Shown piece after piece: positions 1-7,965 of a DNA stretch of 64,000 nucleotides. The DNA lies in the NCBI RefSeq assembly GCF_042611095.1, contig NZ_JBHFPV010000001.1:124001-188000 (forward strand). The letters are read 5' to 3'. The notes beneath the pieces are model-generated. The model searched no databases. It saw only the letters and a program-made list of their open reading frames with translations, and had not been told where the DNA came from. The stretch is from Meishania litoralis (GTDB taxonomy: Bacteria; Bacteroidota; Bacteroidia; Flavobacteriales; Flavobacteriaceae). The position numbers and the translations under genes were made by a program. How positions within the stretch are numbered: the stretch's first letter is position 1; each line of letters starts with the position of its first letter.

Positions 1-2
1 CC

Positions 3-686
3 CGCAAAGACACGGTTTACGCCTTTATCGATGATGTAATACGCGAAATCTCGGCCATTACGCCCGGTCCATATTTTCACATCGGTGGCGACGAAAGCCA
101 TGTCACCGAAAAGAAAGATTATATCTATTTCATGGATAAAGTGGTGGAAATTGTCAAAAAATATAATAAGACTCCTATCGGATGGGACGAATTGGCCACC
201 GCAAATGTCGATTCGACTGCCATTGCGCAATTCTGGGGCAGTAAGGAAAATGCCGATATGGCCGTTGAAAAAGGCATGAAGGTAATTATGTCGCCTGCCA
301 AAAAAGCCTATCTCGACATGCAGTACGATACCCTCTCAAAGCATGGATTGCATTGGGCAGCCTATATACCCGTTGACACGGCCTATATCTGGAATCCTGA
401 AAAATATGAGGGCATACCGCTTAAAAATATCTTGGGGATAGAAGCCCCGTTATGGTCAGAGACCATCAGCAATATCGATGAATTAGAGTATTTGGCCTTC
501 CCACGTGCCATCGGCTTCTCTGAATTGGGTTGGTCGACCGAAGAAAACCGTGACTGGGAAAACTTTAAGGTACGGCTTGCCAACCAGGCCCCGTATCTAG
601 ACCGTATGAATGTCAAATACTATCCTTCACCGAGAATCGATTGGAAAAAAAGCAAGTATACCTATGAGAAAATCGAGAAGGATTAA
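3..686 (+). CDS. beta-N-acetylhexosaminidase (GH20), C-terminal part
   Basis: The gene is cut by the left edge of the window; the frame is open from base 3 and 227 residues remain. Residues 26-31 read HIGGDE, the GH20 signature. In that family the Asp-Glu pair performs substrate-assisted hydrolysis of terminal GlcNAc/GalNAc from chitin oligomers, glycans or muropeptides. A later IGWDEL and a Trp-rich end (SELGWS) also fit the C-terminal half of the TIM barrel. No T9SS sorting domain follows the barrel, so the enzyme is probably periplasmic or a lipoprotein, but its N-terminus is not visible. A deacetylase remnant lies 63 bp downstream on the same strand, so this may have been an amino-sugar polysaccharide locus. 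Confidence 0.93.
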   Translation, partial: RKDTVYAFIDDVIREISAITPGPYFHIGGDESHVTEKKDYIYFMDKVVEIVKKYNKTPIGWDELATANVDSTAIAQFWGSKENADMAVEKGMKVIMSPAKKAYLDMQYDTLSKHGLHWAAYIPVDTAYIWNPEKYEGIPLKNILGIEAPLWSETISNIDELEYLAFPRAIGFSELGWSTEENRDWENFKVRLANQAPYLDRMNVKYYPSPRIDWKKSKYTYEKIEKD

Positions 687-749
687 AGGTATAACGACTC
701 AGAACCGTAACAAGTGTTCACCTAATATCAAAACATTCAATGGTGTTGG

Positions 750-1040
750 ATGAAAAAAAATCAACTTGTCATACTCTGTCTGATGATAGTCTTGCAAGGT
801 TGCAAAAACGAAACTCCGGATCGACGGCAAAAAAATGATGACGCCGAAACGATTGTCAGACCAAAAGTCAGTTTCACCTTTGATGACGGTATAACATCCG
901 ATTTGGCCAGTTTTAAATTTGAGGAATGGAACGACATGATTTTATCGGCCCTCATTGGAGCAATTCAAAAGAGAAGTTGCCGAGTTTATATTAGATACGT
1001 CGAAATAGCAATGTTCGGCAGGGTTTTATCGGATTGCTGA
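750..1040 (+). pseudogene. polysaccharide deacetylase lipoprotein, truncated remnant
   Basis: The ORF starts with a convincing lipoprotein signal (lipobox LQGC at about residues 15-18) followed by VSFTFDDG. That is the metal-binding motif 1 of NodB-type polysaccharide deacetylases (carbohydrate esterase 4 fold), and it continues with EEWN as in flavobacterial members. After about 70 residues the similarity stops. A different frame then carries a coding-like piece (LEQFKREVAEF) that ends in TAG at 1006-1008. The remaining ORF is only 96 codons, while the family is usually above 200. The simplest reading is an internal deletion plus a frameshift, leaving a non-functional gene. Only motif 1 of the catalytic motifs remains. 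Confidence 0.7.
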
Positions 1041-1140
1041 CATTTTCCTGTGGTGAAAAATAACCTGCTAGCTTATCGCTTTATCGATATAGAGATTCTT
1101 GTAATAAAGTCATTTATCCTACCAATGGCAAGTAGGTATT

Positions 1141-1554
1141 CTATTCTTCGGAAGAATCCTCGGGATCGGAAAAATCGGTTATGCCTTTTTCATGAAGAAT
1201 ATTGTACCATTGGATTACCTTCTTTATATCGCTGGCATAAACACGGTCTTCATCATAATCGGGAAGCACATCGAAAAAATATTCCTCCAATTTCAGTTTG
1301 TCCTCTTTATGGCCAACTGAAGTCTTTTTGCCTTTTTCTTTGGTCTGGATCCTTAAAAACACCTCTCGAAGTGGCACTTCCTTGTCCAGGGTATATATCG
1401 CAATCTCGGAAAGAACGCTTACGTTGCTTTGAACACCAGCGGTAATTCTTTTGCCGTCCTGCAACGATTCGGCCACGAAACCCGTTCTCGTTTGCGTTAC
1501 CAATTGATAAAGGCCTGGTTTTCCGGCAATTGATAGTATTTTTTCCAAACTCAT
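1141..1554 (-). CDS. DUF5606 domain-containing protein
   Basis: A 137-residue soluble protein with no signal peptide. The N-terminus (MSLEKILSIAGKPGLYQL) and the KITAGVQSN-like region match the small conserved Bacteroidota family DUF5606, whose function I do not know. The C-terminal half is charged and ends in an acidic tail (DPEDSSEE). It follows def by 59 bp on the same strand; ruvX-def-DUF5606 is a recurrent order in Flavobacteriia, so a housekeeping role is likely. Confidence 0.85.
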   Translation of the reverse strand: MSLEKILSIAGKPGLYQLVTQTRTGFVAESLQDGKRITAGVQSNVSVLSEIAIYTLDKEVPLREVFLRIQTKEKGKKTSVGHKEDKLKLEEYFFDVLPDYDEDRVYASDIKKVIQWYNILHEKGITDFSDPEDSSEE

Positions 1555-1613
1555 TGGTTCTTTTTATTTTTCGAATTGGCAAATATTCAACTTTTGCTTT
1601 GATTAGCGTTTAT

Positions 1614-2204
1614 TTAACGTACTTTTTTTGCTGCGGGAAATCGCATCCGGTAATCAACCTTTATCTTTCCCTTCGAAATATTGTTCAATCTTCCCTTTAA
1701 TAATCTTTTCTTAAGCGAAGATAGTTTGTCGGTAAATAAAATACCTTCGATATGATCGTATTCGTGTTGGATCACGCGTGCCAAAAGTCCATCATAGGTC
1801 TCGGTATGGGGCTTGAAATCCTTGTCGAGATACGAAATGGTAATCGTATCTAACCTGTTGACATCCTCGCGCACATCGGGTATGCTCAGGCACCCTTCGT
1901 TAAACACCCAATCTTTGCCAGTCTCTTCGACAATTTTGGCGTTAATGAAAGTTTTTTTAAAGCTTCCCAAGACCTCTTGTTCTTTCGGGGATAAATCTTC
2001 ATCATCGGCAAAGGGACCGGTATCTACCATAAATACGCGAATGGCAAGTCCCACTTGGGGCGCGGCAAGCCCTACCCCATTTGCATTGTACATGGTCTCC
2101 CACATATTATCGATCAAATCGGTCAATCTAGGATAACCGGGGTCGATTTCCTGGGCGACTTTTCGTAAGACCGGATCGCCATAGGCGACAATTGGTAAAA
2201 TCAT
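1614..2204 (-). CDS. def: peptide deformylase
   Basis: This enzyme removes the N-formyl group from nascent proteins in the cytoplasm. All three family motifs are present in 196 residues: GVGLAAPQVG near residue 45, EGCLSIP (metal-ligand Cys) near residue 105, and QHEYDHIEG (HExxH-type metal site with catalytic Glu) near residue 145. The length is normal for Bacteroidota enzymes. Its ATG overlaps the TGA of the upstream ruvX in an ATGA junction (2201-2204), so the two are translationally coupled. Confidence 0.97.
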   Translation of the reverse strand: MILPIVAYGDPVLRKVAQEIDPGYPRLTDLIDNMWETMYNANGVGLAAPQVGLAIRVFMVDTGPFADDEDLSPKEQEVLGSFKKTFINAKIVEETGKDWVFNEGCLSIPDVREDVNRLDTITISYLDKDFKPHTETYDGLLARVIQHEYDHIEGILFTDKLSSLKKRLLKGRLNNISKGKIKVDYRMRFPAAKKVR

Positions 2205-2620
2205 GATATAGTGTTTAAATACCCTTGCAAGATAATCGTTGCGCTGACCTCATCGACCAATGCCCTGTTGCTACGTTGTTTTTTGCCGAGCCCGCCATCG
2301 ATCATGGCCTGGAACGCCATTTTTGACGTGAAACGCTCATCTTGCCTTACAATTGGGACATCGGGGAACTCTTTTCTCAGCTTAGGTAAAAAAGAAAGGA
2401 TCAAACCTTCGGATTCAGAAGGAGAGTTATCCATTTGCTTGGGCTCCCCGACCACGAACCGAACTACATTTTCATTGGCAACATATTCCTTTAAAAAATC
2501 GATAAGCGTTGTCGTACTTACGGTAGTAAGTCCTGAAGCTATAAGCTGCATCTCATCGGTAACGGCTATGCCCGTTCTTTTCTTACCGTAGTCCAACGCG
2601 AGAATTCTACCCAATCCCAT
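2201..2620 (-). CDS. ruvX: RuvX/YqgF Holliday-junction resolvase-like nuclease
   Basis: 139 residues, the usual length for the YqgF family. It has the RNase H-like start ILALDYGKKRTGIAVTD with the first acidic residue, a central VVGEP strand and DERFTS with a further acidic residue. Family members are linked to 16S/23S rRNA processing and possibly Holliday-junction resolution. It is the first gene of the ruvX-def-DUF5606 run and is divergent from dapD. A perfect -7 box (TATTTTTG, 2635-2628 on the minus strand) sits only about 8 bp before the ATG, which would give a very short or absent 5' leader. Confidence 0.93.
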   Translation of the reverse strand: MGLGRILALDYGKKRTGIAVTDEMQLIASGLTTVSTTTLIDFLKEYVANENVVRFVVGEPKQMDNSPSESEGLILSFLPKLRKEFPDVPIVRQDERFTSKMAFQAMIDGGLGKKQRSNRALVDEVSATIILQGYLNTIS

Positions 2621-2627
2621 TTTTTGG

Positions 2628-2635
2628 CAAAAATA
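2628..2635 (-). promoter_or_regulatory. candidate -7 box for ruvX operon
   Basis: On the minus strand the bases read TATTTTTG, matching the Bacteroidota sigma-A -7 consensus TAnnTTTG. No TTG is visible at the usual 17-23 bp upstream, so this rests on the -7 element alone. The start codon of ruvX follows within about 8 bases. Confidence 0.35.
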
Positions 2636-2689
2636 ACCCTTAAATTGTTATATCCCCGAAATCAGCGAACGATTTCTGATACAAGCATG

Positions 2690-2697
2690 TATCTTTG
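2690..2697 (+). promoter_or_regulatory. candidate -7 box for dapD
   Basis: TATCTTTG matches TAnnTTTG and lies 20 bp upstream of the ATG at 2717. The -33 region has no clear TTG at the right distance. Its position inside the longer possible ORF (from 2624) supports the downstream ATG as the real dapD start. Confidence 0.45.
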
Positions 2698-2716
2698 TCC
2701 AAATTTTACCATACAC

Positions 2717-3532
2717 ATGAAAGAACTACAACACACCATCGAAAACGCTTGGGAAAATCGCGAACTATTAAAAGAAAACAGTACCCAAAAAGCCATTCGC
2801 AAAGTAATCGACTTACTCGATACAGGTCAACTTAGGTGTGCGGAACCTACAGAAAATGGATGGAAGATCAATGAATGGGTAAAAAAAGGTGTTGTACTTT
2901 ACTTTCCTATACAAAAAATGGAAACGCTCGAAGCCGGTATTTTTGAATACCATGATAAGATTCCATTAAAAAAAGGTTATGCTGCAAAGGGTGTTCGCGT
3001 GGTACCCCACGCCGTTGCACGGCATGGCGCCTATATTTCTTCGGGCACCATTCTCATGCCGAGCTATGTGAACATTGGTGCCTATGTTGATGAAGGCACC
3101 ATGGTCGACACGTGGGCGACCGTGGGCAGCTGTGCCCAAATCGGTAAAAATGTGCACCTAAGCGGTGGCGTCGGAATCGGAGGTGTCTTGGAACCATTAC
3201 AGGCCGCTCCGGTTATCATCGAGGACAATGCCTTTATCGGTTCGCGTTGTATCGTAGTCGAAGGTGTTCGCGTCGAACGTGAGGCCGTGCTCGGGGCCAA
3301 TGTGGTGCTCACCGCCTCGACCAAAATCATCGATGTGACGGGCAGCGAACCAAAGGAGACCAAAGGTAGGGTTCCGGCACGCTCGGTTGTTATACCAGGG
3401 AGTTATACAAAGACCTTCGAGGCGGGCAATTTTCAGGTACCATGTGCCTTGATAATCGGAACCAGAAAGGAAAGTACGAACAAAAAGACCTCGTTGAACG
3501 ATGCATTGAGGGAGTATGATGTGGCGGTATAA
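2717..3532 (+). CDS. dapD: tetrahydrodipicolinate N-succinyltransferase
   Basis: This enzyme transfers succinate to tetrahydrodipicolinate in the succinylase branch of meso-diaminopimelate/lysine synthesis. I chose ATG 2717 (MKELQHTIENAW, 271 residues) because it gives the usual family length and N-terminus and lies just after a -7 box; the frame is open further upstream. From about residue 105 the protein shows left-handed beta-helix hexapeptide turns (GTILMPSYVNIGAYVDEGTM, then GIGGVLEPLQAAPVIIEDN). The end (VPCALIIGTR) is typical of DapD. lysA, the last step of the pathway, lies at 28.9 kb and is not linked. Confidence 0.96.
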   Translation: MKELQHTIENAWENRELLKENSTQKAIRKVIDLLDTGQLRCAEPTENGWKINEWVKKGVVLYFPIQKMETLEAGIFEYHDKIPLKKGYAAKGVRVVPHAVARHGAYISSGTILMPSYVNIGAYVDEGTMVDTWATVGSCAQIGKNVHLSGGVGIGGVLEPLQAAPVIIEDNAFIGSRCIVVEGVRVEREAVLGANVVLTASTKIIDVTGSEPKETKGRVPARSVVIPGSYTKTFEAGNFQVPCALIIGTRKESTNKKTSLNDALREYDVAV

Positions 3533-3629
3533 GTTTGTAGGAATTTTATAGTTGTTTATACTTTTTTCCTTTTTTTTTAGTTATTATCCTGTTGACCAAA
3601 CTAAAAATACCTACTTATACTTTTAGAAT

Positions 3630-4424
3630 ATGAGTTATCCAAAAACGAAAATTTCGGCCTTAGTCATAACTTACAACGAAATGGGATACATTGAAAAGTG
3701 TATCGAATCGATCACATTTGCCGATGAAATCATCGTTGTAGACTCATATAGTACTGATGGTACCTATGAGTATCTTAAGATCCATCCGAAGGTCAAGGTC
3801 ATTCAACACCCCTTTGCCAATTTTACGGCTCAAAAATCATTCGCGCTGAAACAGGCGACCAATGATTGGGTATTATTTTTGGATGCCGACGAGGTAGTGC
3901 CCCGAAAATTACGTGAAGAAATCGTTGAAACGGTTAATGGCAATACCGAACATGTAGCCTTTTGGTTTTATAGAAAATTCATGTTCAAGAACAGTGTATT
4001 GAATTTTAGCGGGTGGCAAACCGACAAGAACTATAGATTATTCAGAAAAAGTAAAGCCAAATTCTCTGATAAGAAAATAGTACATGAGACTTTGAACGTC
4101 GATGGCACTTCAGGTATATTAAAGGAAAAATTGACGCATTATTGCTACAAAAGTTACGAGGATTATAAATCTAAAATGCTCAAATACGGTCGATTAAAGG
4201 CCAAAGAGGCGTTTTACAGGGAAAACAGGTTCAATTACTTTTCGTTGATTTTCAAACCCGCTTGGAAATTCTTCCACCATTATATTCTTCGTTTGGGCAT
4301 TCTCGACGGAAAGAAGGGAATCACCATTTCTTACCTAAACGCATTGGGCGACCTGGAACGCTACCGTGAACTTAAAAAGTTGGAAAAGAAAAACGAGCTT
4401 GCCTATTATTTGGTAATGCCGTGA
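3630..4424 (+). CDS. family 2 glycosyltransferase, WaaE/KdtX-like
   Basis: 264 residues with a GT-A nucleotide-binding start (ISALVITYNEMGYIEKCIES) and ADEIIVVDSYSTDGT. A DADE metal-binding DXD-type motif lies near residue 86. The C-terminal basic region (KAKEAFYRENRF, FFHHYILRLG) resembles the lipopolysaccharide core glycosyltransferase group related to WaaE/KdtX. The sugar and acceptor cannot be told from sequence. It opens a block of four glycosyltransferases. Its last 19 bases overlap the 3' end of the convergent gene at 4406. Confidence 0.9.
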   Translation: MSYPKTKISALVITYNEMGYIEKCIESITFADEIIVVDSYSTDGTYEYLKIHPKVKVIQHPFANFTAQKSFALKQATNDWVLFLDADEVVPRKLREEIVETVNGNTEHVAFWFYRKFMFKNSVLNFSGWQTDKNYRLFRKSKAKFSDKKIVHETLNVDGTSGILKEKLTHYCYKSYEDYKSKMLKYGRLKAKEAFYRENRFNYFSLIFKPAWKFFHHYILRLGILDGKKGITISYLNALGDLERYRELKKLEKKNELAYYLVMP

Positions 4425-5218
4425 TACGTCCAAACACTTTTGTTCTGCTTCACCTCTTTTCGAATAACCTGGTTCTTGGCAATCGCTTCCGGGGTGCGAT
4501 ATCCGCGTTCATGATCTAAATGCACGCATACGGCACTATAACGCAGTTGTTTTGACTTTACGCCAAAATTCATAAGGCGCTCTCCGAATTCACGGTCCTC
4601 GCCCCCGTACTGCATCCGTTCGTCAAAACCATTGACGTTCAAGATATCTTTTTTCCATCCTGAAGAATTATGGCCGTTCCAACTGGCCGTGGTAGGCGTG
4701 AACGTATTGAACAAAGTTGAAATAAATCCTCTTGCGGTCAATTTATTGTTCTTGAAGGTTTTGGGCAATCCTTTTTCCTTCAACCAATGGATATTGAAAC
4801 AATTCTGCTTTTCAATATCCCTTTTGGTAATGGCGAGCGAGATATTCATGGGCAGCATGTAATAGCCACCCGAAATGAAAGTGCCCGGTTCTTTATTGAT
4901 ATAGTGTACTTGTACAAAATCTTCCCTTGGTATGCAATCGCCGTCGGTCATCAGAATATAATCGGTCGAACTGGCAACAATTGCCTTGTTCAAAATTCTA
5001 CATTTTTGAAACCCATCGTCTTTCTGCCATACGTGTTTTATATCGTAAGACACCTCATGATTCATTTTTTCAACCAGATCTTTAGTGGCCTGCCCGGATC
5101 CGTCATCGGCGATTATTACCTCAAAGTCTTTGTAGGTCTGGCAATTGAAGCCCCACAACACTTTTTGCAACCACTCAGGCTTGTTATATGTGCTGACTAT
5201 TACACTAACGTTGCTCAC
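4406..5218 (-). CDS. family 2 glycosyltransferase
   Basis: 270 residues with a GT-A start (VSVIVSTYNKPEWLQKVL) and FEVIIADDGSG. An MTDGDCIPRED motif near residue 92 supplies the DXD-type acidic pair, and GGEDREFGERL near residue 200 looks like the C-terminal galactosyltransferase-type subdomain. It is probably cytoplasmic and acts on surface-glycan or lipid A-core precursors. It converges on the preceding glycosyltransferase with a 19 bp overlap and is divergent from the family 9 enzyme, sharing a 148 bp promoter region with it. Confidence 0.9.
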   Translation of the reverse strand: MSNVSVIVSTYNKPEWLQKVLWGFNCQTYKDFEVIIADDGSGQATKDLVEKMNHEVSYDIKHVWQKDDGFQKCRILNKAIVASSTDYILMTDGDCIPREDFVQVHYINKEPGTFISGGYYMLPMNISLAITKRDIEKQNCFNIHWLKEKGLPKTFKNNKLTARGFISTLFNTFTPTTASWNGHNSSGWKKDILNVNGFDERMQYGGEDREFGERLMNFGVKSKQLRYSAVCVHLDHERGYRTPEAIAKNQVIRKEVKQNKSVWTYHGITK

Positions 5219-5246
5219 TGAAGATCATTTAATTTGACTACTTTTA

Positions 5247-5254
5247 CAAATGTA
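5247..5254 (-). promoter_or_regulatory. candidate -7 box for the 4406-5218 glycosyltransferase
   Basis: The minus strand reads TACATTTG (TAnnTTTG), 29-36 bp upstream of the ATG at 5218. No TTG occurs at the expected -33 distance. Confidence 0.4.
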
Positions 5255-5329
5255 GTTTTTTGAACAAGATCTTCCATAGAATTCAAATGCTAAATAGTTG
5301 CCTTTTCGACATGATGCAATGAATTTGGC

Positions 5330-5337
5330 TATATTTG
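5330..5337 (+). promoter_or_regulatory. candidate -7 box for the family 9 glycosyltransferase
   Basis: TATATTTG is a perfect TAnnTTTG and ends 29 bp before the ATG at 5367. It falls inside the in-frame upstream extension that begins with TTG at 5298, which argues that the extension is not translated. Confidence 0.45.
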
Positions 5338-5366
5338 ATCCGTCCATAACCGCACTGCCGATCGAG

Positions 5367-6431
5367 ATGAAATTCTTAGTTATTCAACAAAAAATGATCG
5401 GGGATGTCTTGGCAAGTACGGTGATTTGCGAAAGTATTAAACATTATTTCCCAAATAGTTCTGTCCATTTCGTCGCCAACGAAAATACATTACCGGTTTT
5501 ATTGAACAATCCCAGCATAGATAGAGTCGTTGTTTTCGGAAAGGATCTTAGACAGAGCAAATGGAAGTTCTACAGGTTTTTAAAAGCAATTCAAAAAGAG
5601 GAATTTCATACCGTTATCGATGCTTACGGAAAATTGGAGAGCAATCTCATTTCACTCTTTGCGCGGTCAAAATACAAAATATCCCACTTTAAAGGCTACA
5701 CACGGTGGATTTATACGCATACCGTAAAGGAAAACCTGAATCCCGACGGAAAAATTCCTTTGGCCATACAAAATCGATTGGCGCTGTTAGGGCCTATTTT
5801 GAATCGACCCAACGATTTCGTAACCTTTCCGAAAATTTTTTTGAAAGAATCAGAAATACATGAAGCCAAAAATAAAATAGATACTATTCGGGATTATAAG
5901 AATCAAAAACTAGTAATGATCGGTATTCTGGGTAGTAGCCCGCTCAAGACATATCCTTCGGCATATATGGCCAAAATACTCGATTTCATATGCGAAAAAA
6001 CAAATACCAAATTGCTTTTCAACTATATACCTAATCAGAAAAGTGATGCTGAGGCTATTTATAACCAATGCAATGAAACCACAAAATCAAAAAGCGTTCT
6101 TGATTTTTACGCCCCTTCCTTGAGGGAATTTTTAGCTATTTTGTCCCAATGTTCGGCATTGATCGGAAACGAGGGCGGTGCGGTGAATATGGCCAAGGCT
6201 TTGGACATACCTACATTTTGCATATTTAGTCCATTCATAATCAAAGGGGCCTGGCACAGTAACATTCAGGAAAAACATTTCGGGGTTCATTTGATAGATT
6301 ATCTTCCGGAACTATTCGAAAATAAGGGTAAAAAAGATATCAAACGGAATATAGATACGCTCTATGAAACTTTTAAAACCTCTCTTTTTATAGAACAATT
6401 GGGTAACTTTCTATCCAAATACGGCCAGTAA
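5367..6431 (+). CDS. family 9 glycosyltransferase (heptosyltransferase-like)
   Basis: 354 residues from ATG 5367 (MKFLVIQQKMIGDVLAS), the standard N-terminus of GT9 ADP-heptose:LPS heptosyltransferase relatives. The frame is open to a TTG at 5298 but a promoter box lies between. The C-terminal half has the GT-B donor-site pattern: a strand plus GILGSSPLKTYP near residue 195, then LIGNEGGAVNMAKALDIPTF near residue 280, where GT9 enzymes carry their conserved substrate-binding glycines. The likely role is adding a heptose or other sugar to the lipopolysaccharide core. It is followed after 5 bp by another glycosyltransferase. Confidence 0.9.
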   Translation: MKFLVIQQKMIGDVLASTVICESIKHYFPNSSVHFVANENTLPVLLNNPSIDRVVVFGKDLRQSKWKFYRFLKAIQKEEFHTVIDAYGKLESNLISLFARSKYKISHFKGYTRWIYTHTVKENLNPDGKIPLAIQNRLALLGPILNRPNDFVTFPKIFLKESEIHEAKNKIDTIRDYKNQKLVMIGILGSSPLKTYPSAYMAKILDFICEKTNTKLLFNYIPNQKSDAEAIYNQCNETTKSKSVLDFYAPSLREFLAILSQCSALIGNEGGAVNMAKALDIPTFCIFSPFIIKGAWHSNIQEKHFGVHLIDYLPELFENKGKKDIKRNIDTLYETFKTSLFIEQLGNFLSKYGQ

Positions 6432-6436
6432 CGAAA

Positions 6437-7369
6437 ATGGGGAAGAAAAACTATGGCATATCGATAATCATCATTAACTATAATTCTTCGGAATACACCA
6501 AAAAATGTATTGAAAGTGTCTTGCGAACAACAGGGTCTGAAATACCTTATGAGATCGTAGTTGTAGACAACGCTTCAGAAGATTCGGATTTTATGTCCCT
6601 AGAGGATTATATCAAAAATCTGGCAAAGAAAAATATAAAGTGCCATCGTAGCCGGATCAATATGGGTTTCGGAGGTGGCAATATGCATGGCGTACAGTTC
6701 GCGACGGGCAGGTATTATCTTTTTTTGAACAATGATACTATACTATTTAAGGATGTAATAAAAAGTTGTCATGACTTTATGGAAACAACTCCCGATGTGG
6801 CGGTATGCGGTCCCCAAATCTATAATGAAAACAATCAAAAGGAAGTTAGCTTCGACCATTTTACTTCCTTTGCCAGAGAAGTTTTTGGGAGACAGTTCGT
6901 CGAAAACGTTTTTTCAAAACCGAAAAGACGAAAAGAACATTCAGAACCAATTGCCGTCGATTATGTCAATGGGAGTTTTATGTTTTTCAGGGCATCTGAC
7001 TTCAATACCGTGGGAGGATTCGACACCAACATATTCCTGTATTTCGAAGAAAGCGATATTTGCTATCGTTTGAAGAAACTCGGCAAAAAGGCTTATTTCG
7101 TTCCGTCGGCTTCCTATACCCATTTTCAAGGTAAAAGCATCGATAAAACAGGCATGCCCATCGCAACCAAAATCGAACTTAAAACCTCGATGTTCTATGT
7201 AATTCGAAAAAACCACGGGTATCTTCACTACCAAATGTTACGTCTGTTTTTTATAGTCCGTTATGGTTTGGTATCAATTGTCAAACCCAAATATTTTAAA
7301 CTCTTTCATCGGATACTAATAGGTCTTCCTCTTGGAAAATCCATGAAACACCAACAAATCATCCGGTAA
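6437..7369 (+). CDS. family 2 glycosyltransferase, rhamnosyltransferase-like
   Basis: 310 residues. The GT-A fold starts with SIIIINYNSSEYTKKCIESV and YEIVVVDNASEDSD. NMGFGGGNMHGVQFATG followed by LFLNNDT supplies the DXD-type motif near residue 100. VNGSFMFFRASDF and GGFDTNIFLYFEESDICYRL are hallmarks of the WcaA/rhamnosyltransferase-like group that extends surface polysaccharides. It is in an operon with the GT9 gene, and its TAA overlaps the next ATG (TAATG at 7367-7371). Confidence 0.9.
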   Translation: MGKKNYGISIIIINYNSSEYTKKCIESVLRTTGSEIPYEIVVVDNASEDSDFMSLEDYIKNLAKKNIKCHRSRINMGFGGGNMHGVQFATGRYYLFLNNDTILFKDVIKSCHDFMETTPDVAVCGPQIYNENNQKEVSFDHFTSFAREVFGRQFVENVFSKPKRRKEHSEPIAVDYVNGSFMFFRASDFNTVGGFDTNIFLYFEESDICYRLKKLGKKAYFVPSASYTHFQGKSIDKTGMPIATKIELKTSMFYVIRKNHGYLHYQMLRLFFIVRYGLVSIVKPKYFKLFHRILIGLPLGKSMKHQQIIR

Positions 7370-7929
7370 TGACCGAAGAAATCAACAAATGCATCGAGGT
7401 ATTGAAAAATGGGGGGCTTATACTCTACCCGACAGATACCGTTTGGGGAATCGGGTGCGATGCAACGAATGAAAATGCGGTACAAAGGGTATATGCATTA
7501 AAGCAAAGGGAAGACTCCAAAGCCTTGATCTGCCTTGTCGCCAAAGACGCCATGCTCGAAAGGCATATCGAAAAAGTGCCCGAAACGGCTTATGACATTA
7601 TCGATCTCTCCACAAAACCGACTACCATCATATACGATAACCCCAAAGGGGTTGCCAAAAATCTGATTGCTCCCGACAATACCTTGGCCGTTCGAGTCGC
7701 CTCCGATAAATTCTGTAAATACTTGATCAACAAATTCAAAAAGCCCATTGTTTCCACTTCGGCCAATATTTCCGGCAAACCGACCCCAAGATCTTTTGGC
7801 GAAATCGGCGAACCGGTTTTAAAGGGAGTGGACTATGTGGTAAATTTGCACCGAAATGAGAAAAACGGAACTCCGTCGTCCATCATTAAGTTGGCAAACG
7901 ATGGAACGGTAAAAGTAATTCGCGAATAA
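7369..7929 (+). CDS. L-threonylcarbamoyladenylate synthase (Sua5/YciO/YrdC family)
   Basis: 186 residues of the YrdC fold: GGLILYPTDTVWGIGCDATN near residue 14, a basic ALKQRE segment, and STSANISGKPTP near residue 130. TsaC/Sua5 members make threonylcarbamoyl-AMP for the t6A37 modification of ANN-decoding tRNAs. The length fits TsaC-type single-domain enzymes. The start is coupled to the glycosyltransferase stop by a one-base overlap. The next gene also acts on tRNA. Confidence 0.93.
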   Translation: MTEEINKCIEVLKNGGLILYPTDTVWGIGCDATNENAVQRVYALKQREDSKALICLVAKDAMLERHIEKVPETAYDIIDLSTKPTTIIYDNPKGVAKNLIAPDNTLAVRVASDKFCKYLINKFKKPIVSTSANISGKPTPRSFGEIGEPVLKGVDYVVNLHRNEKNGTPSSIIKLANDGTVKVIRE

Positions 7930-7965
7930 TATAATATTCCTGCCTAACCCGTTTATGGGTAGGCT

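Noticed and set aside
1050..1445. 131-codon plus-strand ORF opposite the DUF5606 gene
   Set aside because: It is antisense to a conserved gene and has no protein-like composition or motif.
4406..4424. The 19 bp convergent overlap of two glycosyltransferase genes as a sign of frameshift
   Set aside because: Both proteins end naturally at family-typical lengths; short 3' overlaps are ordinary.
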